Source: Clostridia bacterium
Lineage (GTDB): Bacteria; Bacillota_A; Clostridia; Oscillospirales; CAG-272
Reading direction: 5' to 3'
Assembly: GCA_017626655.1 (NCBI GenBank)
Contig: JAGAIH010000362.1
Span: forward strand, 1-19,140
Length of the DNA stretch: 19,140 nucleotides
Both the position numbers and the translations under genes were made by a program. Each line of letters begins with the position of its first letter. Within the stretch, counting starts at the first letter, position 1. Below the pieces are notes generated by a model. It saw only the letters and a program-made list of their open reading frames with translations. It was not told where the DNA came from and searched no databases. Below are positions 13,428 to 19,140 of this stretch, piece by piece.

Positions 13428-13519
13428 GGGCGCACACATAGGTGCGCACCTACCCTCGATTTTTTAGTTGTGATCGTAACTTTTTGGCACTCGGTAGGGG
13501 CGCACCTATGTGTGCGCCC
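13428..13519. repeat. 27-bp terminal inverted repeat element, MITE-like
   Basis: The arms 13428-13454 and 13493-13519 are inverted repeats of 27 bases with one mismatch; the outer 19 bases (GGGCGCACACATAGGTGCG and complement) match perfectly. The 38-base centre is A/T-rich. The right arm begins GGTAGGGGCGCACC, resembling a GTAGGGGCG family of interspersed palindromes known from gut bacteria (recalled, not searched). It lies in the 231-base gap between the methyltransferase stop and the 117-aa gene start. No coding capacity and no obvious target-site duplication. Confidence 0.88.
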
Positions 13520-13572
13520 TCTAACGAAACACACGCCGGCCTGTTCCATCAAACAGACCGATAAATCCCAAT

Positions 13573-14796
13573 TTACAGCTCGATCTTCTCGCCCGTGAGG
13601 AACTCATAGGCGGCCATATACTCCTCGGCGGCCTTACGGCAGCGGGTGGACTTCGGATCATACCTGCGAATACCGCGAAGCATGATATTCTTGGGGGTCT
13701 CCTCGGGGTCGATCAGCTCCAGGGCGGTGACATCGTAGCCGTTCGCCTCCAGTTTCTTCAAGCGAAGGGTATCGGTGGCGGCATCGCAGAGCTTCTGACG
13801 GAGCATGGAATGTTCGGCCACGAAGGCAAGGGCGGGGCTGTTCAGACGGCGGTTGAGGTCGTGATGACAGCAGGGGGTGGAGAGGATGACCTTGGCCCCC
13901 CACTCGGAGGCCTTGTCCAGGACGATATCGGTGGCGATATCGCAGGCGTGGAGGGAAATGACCATGTGGACCTGCGCCCCCTCGGGGAATTCGTACCTCG
14001 TGACGTCCCCGCAGATAAAGGACAGGCCCTCCATGCCCAGGTTGCGGGCGATGGCATCACACTCCGCCATGACCTCGGCCTTCATGTCCACGCCTACCAT
14101 CCGGACGGCGCGGCCCTTTATGGCGGTGAAGTAGTGGTAGACCGCAAAGGAGAGGTAGCTCTTGCCGCAGCAGAGGTCGGCGATGTGAAGGGTCCCCTCG
14201 GCGGGGAGGTGGCTCTCCACATCCCGGATCAGCTCCAGAAAGCGGTTGATCTGGCGGTATTTGGCCTGCTTTTTATCGTGAACGCGGCCGCTTGCGTCGC
14301 TGACCCCCAGCTCCATGAGGAAGGGCTCGGCACCCGACAGGATCCGTCGCTTGGCCTTGTCGTTGCCGCCGATTGTGATCTTCTTGGGGGTGTTGTCCCC
14401 GCCGTTCAGAGCTTTTTGGATAGGGGTAGCACCCATAAGCGTCTCTTTACCGCCCTTGGAACGGCGCAACTCGCAGTTTCCCGCTGTGGTCATGAGATTG
14501 ATCTGATCGAACTCACCCACCAGAGCAGACAGGACGGCAGGAGCGTCGGGGAGGCGGATATTTTCCTGGGAGGCTTGGACCGGCTTTTTTCGGTTGACCT
14601 CGGTGTCGGCCACGTCGGCTACCCGCAACGTCTCCTGCTGGAGGACGGTCTCCCCCTTGACCCGCTTGAGGGTAAGGGTCACGCGGGACACGGCTTTATC
14701 CACAGGCTTGGAGAAGACGGCCTTCACGAGGATCTCATCCTGGGCGGTGTCACAAAGCAGAGCCGCAAGAGATGCGGCGGGGGTGGAATTCTCCAT
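13573..14796 (-). CDS. Class I SAM-dependent methyltransferase (Methyltransf_32 / METTL25-like)
   Basis: A 407-aa protein with a C-terminal Rossmann methyltransferase domain. Motif I is IADLCCGKSYLSFAVY (205-220), preceded by KKQAKYRQINRFLELI (175-190), the usual lead-in of the PF13679 family. VGVDMKAEVM (234-243) is the acidic ribose-binding loop, ICGDVT (261-266) follows, and SLHACDIATD (281-290) with STPCCHHDLN (306-315) are the family hallmarks in the active-site region. Residues 1-170 form an extension with no recognised domain that may bind the substrate. Homologues include METTL25; bacterial substrates are not established, though RNA or protein is likely. The start follows GAAAGGAG and lies 32 bases after the plsY stop, so the two are probably cotranscribed. 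Confidence 0.85.
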   Translation of the reverse strand: MENSTPAASLAALLCDTAQDEILVKAVFSKPVDKAVSRVTLTLKRVKGETVLQQETLRVADVADTEVNRKKPVQASQENIRLPDAPAVLSALVGEFDQINLMTTAGNCELRRSKGGKETLMGATPIQKALNGGDNTPKKITIGGNDKAKRRILSGAEPFLMELGVSDASGRVHDKKQAKYRQINRFLELIRDVESHLPAEGTLHIADLCCGKSYLSFAVYHYFTAIKGRAVRMVGVDMKAEVMAECDAIARNLGMEGLSFICGDVTRYEFPEGAQVHMVISLHACDIATDIVLDKASEWGAKVILSTPCCHHDLNRRLNSPALAFVAEHSMLRQKLCDAATDTLRLKKLEANGYDVTALELIDPEETPKNIMLRGIRRYDPKSTRCRKAAEEYMAAYEFLTGEKIEL

Positions 14797-14828
14797 GGGA
14801 GCGGTCTCCTTTCAGCCACGAGGGCGGA

Positions 14829-15713
14829 TCACTTTCTCTTTTTCTTCTTGGATGTATTCGTCCTGTCCCCGCCACGGGGCGGGTTTGGGATGTTGCCCTT
14901 GGTGATAACGGGAGCTGTATCCTCCGCAGGAGCTTCCTCTCCCTCGGCAGGCTTCTTTTTCTTGAAGGAGATCTTGGATTCCTTCCCGGCCGCCAGCCGC
15001 TTGATATTCTCGCGGTGCATGAAGACCACCAGCACCGCCATGACCACCGACACGCCGCAGGCAGTGAAGTTCTGCCCCTGCGCAAAGGCGGTAAAGATAA
15101 CGGGGTACAGGCACATTCCCATCACCGAGCCCAGGGACACGTATCGGGTGCCCACGACGATCACCACGAAGATAAACAGGCAGATCAGAAACACGATGGG
15201 AATATATCCGTTCAGCGGGTTGAGCATATCCAGCATGAAAATGACCATGGCCGAGGTCGCCACGCCCTTGCCGCCCTTGAATTTATAGAAAACGGGGAAC
15301 ATATGGCCCAGCATGACGAACAGGCCCGCGATGGCCGCACCCGACAGGTTCACGATGAACAGCCGCTCCCCCGTGGAGGTGTCCACGATGACGGTGGAAT
15401 AGACGAAATGACCGAAGGCAACCGACACGGCGGCCTTGGCCATATCGCCCAGCAGGGTGAACAGTGCCGCCCGCTTTCCATAGGTGCGCAGCATATTGGT
15501 GGTGCCCGCGTTGCCGCTGCCGTAGCGGCGGATGTCGTCGTTGTACTGCTTTTTGGATATGATGAGCCCGAAATTCAGACTGCCCAGCAGGTACGGCACG
15601 ATCATGCAAAGCAGGATCCCGCCCAAAAGAATCAGGCCTGCGTATACGGTGTTCTCCGCCCCCAGCCTCTCGCTCAGGAAGGATACCAGATTCCATTGTT
15701 GGATTTTTTCCAT
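14829..15713 (-). CDS. plsY: Acyl-phosphate:glycerol-3-phosphate acyltransferase PlsY with a basic C-terminal tail
   Basis: A 294-aa membrane enzyme that transfers an acyl group from acyl-phosphate to glycerol-3-phosphate, the first acylation in Gram-positive phospholipid synthesis. All PlsY signatures are present: GSLNFGLII (44-52), GSGNAGTTNMLRT (65-77), GHMFPVF (136-142) with FKGGKGVATS (145-154), and TRYVSLGS (189-196). About five to seven hydrophobic segments span residues 22-230. The usual PlsY is about 200 residues; here some 50 residues follow the last helix, rich in Lys, Pro, Glu and Gly, ending in KKKKRK. AAGGAG precedes the start. It follows a small DUF3006-like gene by 54 bases. 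Confidence 0.92.
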   Translation of the reverse strand: MEKIQQWNLVSFLSERLGAENTVYAGLILLGGILLCMIVPYLLGSLNFGLIISKKQYNDDIRRYGSGNAGTTNMLRTYGKRAALFTLLGDMAKAAVSVAFGHFVYSTVIVDTSTGERLFIVNLSGAAIAGLFVMLGHMFPVFYKFKGGKGVATSAMVIFMLDMLNPLNGYIPIVFLICLFIFVVIVVGTRYVSLGSVMGMCLYPVIFTAFAQGQNFTACGVSVVMAVLVVFMHRENIKRLAAGKESKISFKKKKPAEGEEAPAEDTAPVITKGNIPNPPRGGDRTNTSKKKKRK

Positions 15714-15767
15714 AGTGCTCTCTACTCCTTGGTTTCTCGGTTTTGTCGTGCTGTGATACCTTGACGG

Positions 15768-16022
15768 TTACGGTTTTTCGCTCCGCCCGAACAGGCGGTT
15801 CAACCGCTTGCGGGCGGCCTCGCGGCGGGCGGCGGTCTCAACGCCGTCGTAGGCGGCGGTCAGAATACGCATCCCCTCGACCTCGGCGGCCAGGATATCC
15901 GATTCGGCGGGCTCCCTCCCGACCAGAGCGGTGTACGCGGCGCGGGAGAGGGCATAGGATGTCTCCCCGTCATCCAAAAGGATCACGGTATCCTCCTCGA
16001 TCCGATCCACACACAGCCACAT
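15768..16022 (-). CDS. Small DUF3006-like protein
   Basis: An 84-aa protein starting MWLCVDRIEEDTVILLDDGE. The pattern of a VDRIEE strand, an acidic turn, a hydrophobic strand, then E-x-D-I-L and a basic C-terminal helix (RREAARKRLNRLF) resembles DUF3006, a family of unknown function found near other genes in Clostridia. The assignment comes from memory of the family pattern and is moderate. The ATG follows AAAGGAG and a clear promoter lies 50-80 bases upstream, so it is the first gene of a transcript that probably includes plsY and the methyltransferase. Confidence 0.75.
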   Translation of the reverse strand: MWLCVDRIEEDTVILLDDGETSYALSRAAYTALVGREPAESDILAAEVEGMRILTAAYDGVETAARREAARKRLNRLFGRSEKP

Positions 16023-16073
16023 GGGCGTCTCCTTTCCCGCTCACTTGCAGAGCTTCACATAGATATTCAGCTT

Positions 16074-16102
16074 ATTATACCATATATTTTGAAGATTTGC
16101 AA
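16074..16102 (-). promoter_or_regulatory. SigA-type promoter upstream of the DUF3006-like gene and plsY
   Basis: On the - strand, TTGCAA (complement of 16097-16102), a 17-bp spacer and a perfect TATAAT (complement of 16074-16079) lie about 52-80 bases before the ATG. The region is clearly more A/T-rich than its surroundings. Confidence 0.85.
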
Positions 16103-16143
16103 GGGCTTTGGTGAGATTTTGGATGAGTTGCGGGAGAAAACCA

Positions 16144-16176
16144 GCAAAAAAAGAGGAGACCTTACGATCTCCTCTT
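16144..16176 (-). terminator. Intrinsic terminator after the CD1247-type gene
   Basis: On the - strand, AAGAGGAGA pairs with TCTCCTCTT (16168-16176 with 16151-16159) around an 8-nt loop, followed by an uninterrupted U-tract (the complement of the A run at 16146-16152). It starts 15 bases past the stop codon and ends the efp transcript. Confidence 0.93.
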
Positions 16177-16190
16177 GCCAAATCTGAGTC

Positions 16191-16730
16191 TTATTCCTCG
16201 TCGGAGGCGGGGGCGCCGTCCAGGGCCTTGAGGTCGTCCTCCTCCACGATGCACTCGAACTTCTCACCGCAGTTGGGGCAGCGGAGATTCTCGGGGTCGA
16301 TGGAGGAATCGAAGTTGATGACGTCGCCGCAAGCGGGGCAGATGACCTCGAAGTACTCGTCCTCATCCTCATCCTCGCCGAAGAAATCGTCGTCGTCCTC
16401 GTCGTCAGACAGGTCGTCGAAGCCGCAGTCGAAGTCGCAGCCGGCGCAGTCGCCGTCGCACTCGAAATCGTCGTCATCGTCGAAGTCCTCATCCTCGTCC
16501 TCGTCATCGAGGTCGAGCAGGACCTCCTCAACGTCGCCCAGATCCTCGTCCAGCTCCTCGCAGTAGTCCTTGAGCTCGCAGATCTCAGCCTGCATATCGT
16601 CCATCTCGGCGGCCATCTCGGTGACCATATCCAGCAGGGCCGCGATCAGCTTGCCCTCCTTGGTGGTCTTGTCAGGCTCCAGACCGTCGCACAGGCCCTT
16701 CAGATACATTGCCTTTTCCATCATAGACAT
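16191..16730 (-). CDS. CD1247-type protein with acidic linker and C-terminal zinc ribbon
   Basis: A 179-aa protein. Residues 1-70 match the CD1247 N-terminal domain of Clostridia (YLKGLCDGLEPDKTTKEGKLIAAL, then a coiled-coil-like helix ending DYCEELDEDLGDVEE). Residues 71-127 are almost entirely Asp and Glu, interrupted by a cysteine cluster at C91, C95, C98 and C102. The C-terminal domain is a zinc ribbon with C131-P-A-C134 and C151-P-N-C154. The family usually lies directly after efp, as it does here with an 82-base gap. Function is not known; the zinc ribbon suggests nucleic acid or protein binding. The first ATG of MSMMEK follows AAAGGAG and was chosen. The acidic linker makes the DNA low-complexity, so frames on the other strand here are shadows. 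Confidence 0.85.
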   Translation of the reverse strand: MSMMEKAMYLKGLCDGLEPDKTTKEGKLIAALLDMVTEMAAEMDDMQAEICELKDYCEELDEDLGDVEEVLLDLDDEDEDEDFDDDDDFECDGDCAGCDFDCGFDDLSDDEDDDDFFGEDEDEDEYFEVICPACGDVINFDSSIDPENLRCPNCGEKFECIVEEDDLKALDGAPASDEE

Positions 16731-16812
16731 GACAAAAGTCTCCTTTTCCGTAAAGAATGGAAGTGTGACCCGCGGCCAATGCGACCGCGAAGTCGGAATG
16801 CGCTATGGGAAA

Positions 16813-17370
16813 TTAAGCGCGGGACAGGTACTCGCCGGTACGGGTGTCGATCTTCAGGACCTCGCCCTCGTTGATGAACAGGGGAACCTTAACGACCGCA
16901 CCGGTCTCCAGGGTGGCGGGCTTGAGGGTGTTGGTAGCGGTGTTGCCTGCGAAGCCGGGCTCGGTTGCGGTAACGGCCAGCTCCACGAATGTGGGAGGCT
17001 CCACGCCCAGGATGGTGCCCTTGTAGGAGATAATCTTGCACATCATCTCTTCCTTGACGAACTGGAAGTTCTCGCCGACCTGATCGTGACCGATGAGGGT
17101 CTCCTCCCAGGTCTCGGTGTCCATGAAGTGGTACAGATCGCCGTCATCGTAGGAGTACTGCATATCCTTACGCTCGATGTACGCGTTCTCGAACTTGTCG
17201 GTGGGGTTGAAGGTGCGCTCGGTCACGCCGCCGGAGATGCAGTTCTTGATCTTGGCGCGGACGAAAGCGGCGCCCTTACCGGGCTTAACGTGCTGGAACT
17301 CGATGACCTGATAGACGACGCCGTCCATGTCAAAGGTCAGACCGTTCTTGAAATCGCCTGCTACTACCAT
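16813..17370 (-). CDS. efp: Elongation factor P
   Basis: A 185-aa, full-length EF-P, which enters the ribosome between the P and E sites to relieve stalling at proline runs. It has the KOW-like N-terminal domain with the loop K29-P-G-K-G, where K32 is the conserved position that is modified in many bacteria, and two OB domains (KCKI-like MMCKIISYKGTILGVEPPTFVELAV and the C-terminal TLETGAVVKVPLFINEGEVLKIDTRTGEYLSRA). The start at 17370 (MVVAGDF) follows TTTGGAGGT; an in-frame ATG 38 codons upstream lies across the promoter and is rejected. A promoter and a hairpin-bearing leader of about 80 bases precede it. Confidence 0.95.
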   Translation of the reverse strand: MVVAGDFKNGLTFDMDGVVYQVIEFQHVKPGKGAAFVRAKIKNCISGGVTERTFNPTDKFENAYIERKDMQYSYDDGDLYHFMDTETWEETLIGHDQVGENFQFVKEEMMCKIISYKGTILGVEPPTFVELAVTATEPGFAGNTATNTLKPATLETGAVVKVPLFINEGEVLKIDTRTGEYLSRA

Positions 17371-17410
17371 TGTAAAATACCTCCAAAGGTTTATTTTTCT
17401 TGTTTGGTAC

Positions 17411-17438
17411 GGACAAAACCGACCAAATGGGGTTGTCC
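17411..17438 (-). other. Hairpin in the efp 5' leader
   Basis: GGACAA (17411-17416) pairs with TTGTCC (17433-17438), with partial inner pairing, inside the transcribed leader between the efp promoter and its ribosome site. No U-tract follows on the - strand, so it is more likely a stability or regulatory element than an attenuator. Confidence 0.4.
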
Positions 17439-17455
17439 GCATACAGTTACATCCT

Positions 17456-17484
17456 ATTATACACCAAAACGGCGGATTTGACAA
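17456..17484 (-). promoter_or_regulatory. SigA-type promoter for efp
   Basis: On the - strand, TTGTCA (complement of 17479-17484), a 17-bp spacer and TATAAT (complement of 17456-17461) lie about 85 bases upstream of the efp start, giving a leader of about 80 bases. Confidence 0.88.
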
Positions 17485-17524
17485 GGGGGTACGGAAAAGT
17501 TTTTTGCGGTTTGGGGGGATTTTT

Positions 17525-17560
17525 TTGTAAAAACAGGGGACTTCCCCGAAGGAAAGTCCC
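17525..17560 (-). terminator. Intrinsic terminator after the Ig-like-repeat gene
   Basis: On the - strand, GGGACTT pairs with AAGTCCC (17554-17560 with 17537-17543), extended by two more pairs around a tetraloop and followed by TGTTTTTA. It lies 14 bases past the stop codon of the gene at 17575 and just before the efp promoter. Confidence 0.87.
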
Positions 17561-17574
17561 GTATTTGGTGTTTT

Positions 17575-19140
17575 TCAAGGCGCAGGGGTGATCCCATACA
17601 GCTCCGGCAACTCGTCATAGATGTCGGGGATGGACTCCAAGGCTCCGTCCCGCAGCTTAGTGACCATGCCCACGGTGGCGCAGGGAGGGACGGGCTCGAT
17701 GAAGTTCCAGGCGAGCAGCTCCACGTAGTCGCCGCTGTTCAGCTCATCGAAGGCTTCGCCCAAATCCTCGAAGTCATAGATGAGCAGGTGACATTCGGGA
17801 TAGGTACTGCCGCTGAGGAGATAGGATCTGGAGCTGTTCTGTTCCTTCAGGATGTACCCCCGCACGGAGCCGACTCCCGCCTCTATGGCGTCCTCGGGGA
17901 GGGCGATCACCTCAAAGGCCAGCGTCACGCCCCGGCCCTCGCTGAAGATCAGCTCGTATTGCCCTGCGGGGAGGGTCTTGTGCTTCCCTCCCGTCACCAG
18001 GGATACCGTCGGACGGAAGTGCTCCACGGCATACTCGTCGGGGGCGATCTCCGCCCCCTCAATGGCGTATTCGGCCGTCTGGGAACCCATGTGGATCCGC
18101 TCACCGTCCTCCACCCGCCAGAGTGACCAGGCATCCCCTCGGCTGATGGGACATCCGGGCCGATAGGCTTCAAAAAGGATGGCCAGCTCGGTGTCCGTCT
18201 CGGTATACAGCACCCGCTCCATGGACACCGCGTAGGGGAGTTCCGTCCCGTCCGAGCGGATGGTGAAGTCGCAGTAGTCCACGTACTCGCCGTCATGGTT
18301 CAAGGCGTAGAGGCGGTACAGACCGGGGAGCCAATTTTCGGGGGAGAGCAGGGTCAGCCCGTCGTTGTAGACGGCGTAGCCGCCGTTCTGCTCATCGGGG
18401 CGTACCAGCACCGCCTCCAGAGATTGGAGCCAATCCGCGCCCTCTCCGTTGGCGGGGCCTGCCAGCTTGACAATACTGTATTTGCGGTGAGGCATGAGAT
18501 CCACCCCCGGCTCGGCGGCCTTCACCGTAATGGGCAGTCCCGTCGCGCCGTATTCAATGCTGTCGGGGGTGGTGACGGTGTAGGGCCGATCGTCTGCTGG
18601 CGGATAATCCGACGTAGACAACGTCTCATCCTCCCCCCAGGTCAGCTCCCCGGGGTCCCCCACCGTGAAGGTGCACCAGGCTACCGACACGTACTTCTCT
18701 CCGTCATACTTGGTGGCGTGGAGGCGGTAATGCCCCACTGTCAGGGGCTCCTCCACAAGGATGCTCTTGCTCAGGGTGGCGTACTCGCCCCAAGCGGGCT
18801 TGGCGGATATCAAAACCTCCTCGGTATAGGTGATACCTACCACCACAGCTCCCTCCTCGGTCAGACGCTCCAGATGCCAGGCGTTATACATGGAGACGGT
18901 TTCTCCCTTACTCTTGCCTGTCATAACTACCGTAATGCGATTTGCTCCCACATCGTAGCCTTCCTGCTCCATGGACAGGGTGAAGTCCGCCCCCTCGGCG
19001 GCCATCTCGATGGTACTGCCCGCAGGCTTGACGGGGGGCTCGTAGGTGGCGGGCTCCCGCCCCGCGCGGATGATGAAGATCAGTACGCCCAGGGCGACGA
19101 GTCCCGATATGACGGCGGCACCCCAGCCGCTGTTCAGAAA
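17575..19140 (-). CDS. Membrane-anchored protein with three Ig-like repeats (5' end outside window)
   Basis: The frame stays open to base 19140, so the ATG at 19005 is unlikely to be the start. The 45 codons upstream of it encode a transmembrane segment (GWGAAVISGLVALGVLIFIIRAGR) followed by a Pro-rich spacer. Outside the membrane lie three repeats of about 110-130 residues with a shared layout: a start such as FTLSMEQEGYDVG, PYTVTTPDSIEYG or PYAVSMERVLYTE, a central W or Y-containing ERL/VKL/WRV strand, and an ending HYRLHATKYDGEKYVSVAWCTFTV, LYRLYALNHDGEYVDYCDFTI or QYELIFSEGRGVTLAFEVI. This matches bacterial Ig-like domains of the Big_14 kind. A final domain of about 110 residues (GYILKEQNSSRSYLLSG...) resembles DUF3221-type folds. 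The role is unknown; surface binding or envelope sensing is possible. Confidence 0.75.
   Translation of the reverse strand, partial: FLNSGWGAAVISGLVALGVLIFIIRAGREPATYEPPVKPAGSTIEMAAEGADFTLSMEQEGYDVGANRITVVMTGKSKGETVSMYNAWHLERLTEEGAVVVGITYTEEVLISAKPAWGEYATLSKSILVEEPLTVGHYRLHATKYDGEKYVSVAWCTFTVGDPGELTWGEDETLSTSDYPPADDRPYTVTTPDSIEYGATGLPITVKAAEPGVDLMPHRKYSIVKLAGPANGEGADWLQSLEAVLVRPDEQNGGYAVYNDGLTLLSPENWLPGLYRLYALNHDGEYVDYCDFTIRSDGTELPYAVSMERVLYTETDTELAILFEAYRPGCPISRGDAWSLWRVEDGERIHMGSQTAEYAIEGAEIAPDEYAVEHFRPTVSLVTGGKHKTLPAGQYELIFSEGRGVTLAFEVIALPEDAIEAGVGSVRGYILKEQNSSRSYLLSGSTYPECHLLIYDFEDLGEAFDELNSGDYVELLAWNFIEPVPPCATVGMVTKLRDGALESIPDIYDELPELYGITPAP

Noticed and set aside
13810..15288. 492-codon + strand frame across the methyltransferase and plsY
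   Set aside because: It crosses two clearly recognised genes on the other strand and reads as low-complexity His/Gly/Asp sequence.
16813..17484. Upstream efp start giving 223 residues
   Set aside because: The extra 38 codons overlap the promoter, lack a ribosome site and have no EF-P homology; the start at 17370 gives the standard 185 residues after GGAGGT.

Overview
The window looks like a chromosomal segment from a high-GC, low-oxygen-type Clostridia (Bacillota), probably an uncultured gut member of the Oscillospirales or a related order. This is inference from the gene content: EF-P followed by a CD1247-type zinc-ribbon protein, an ECF transporter S component beside a type III pantothenate kinase, an RNHCP-domain protein, PlsY, consensus SigA promoters and AAGGAGG ribosome sites. 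No rRNA, tRNA, IS element, prophage or CRISPR array was seen. Most genes are housekeeping; the unusual material is mainly in the spaces between them.

Layout. Bases 1-5963, + strand: the 3' part of a divergent MreB-like gene, a CPBP intramembrane protease, a class B penicillin-binding protein (PBP2-like), an RNHCP zinc protein, the RuvX/YqgF nuclease and a membrane-anchored unknown protein. Bases 5964-6346 form a 383-base gene-free stretch. It holds a duplicated copy of the preceding gene's 3' end, a terminator, an 11-nt periodic array and a consensus promoter. Bases 6347-8742, + strand: a compact three-gene unit of a GT8 glycosyltransferase, a PlsC-like acyltransferase and a CrtO-like acyltransferase, probably for a decorated glycolipid. 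It ends at a shared terminator facing a convergent lipoprotein gene.

From 8827 to the end every gene is on the - strand. In transcription order from the right end these are: a large membrane-anchored Ig-like-repeat protein (cut by the window edge); efp then the CD1247-type gene; a small DUF3006-like gene, plsY and a METTL25-type methyltransferase; an unknown 117-aa gene then a Sel1-repeat gene; coaX then an ECF S component, then cysE; and the lipoprotein.

At least five kinds of structured non-coding repeat occupy the intergenic spaces: two arrays of tandem mini-hairpins separated by fixed start-codon-like linkers (1839-1930, 4514-4629); an 11-nt periodic C-rich array (6127-6255); a cloverleaf-like palindromic element (10222-10311); a 7-nt tandem repeat in inverted orientation (12008-12168); and a 27-bp inverted repeat (13428-13519). 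The mini-hairpin arrays are the best candidate for something undescribed. The MreB-like protein without its ATPase residues and the GT8/PlsC/CrtO unit are the best protein-level candidates.
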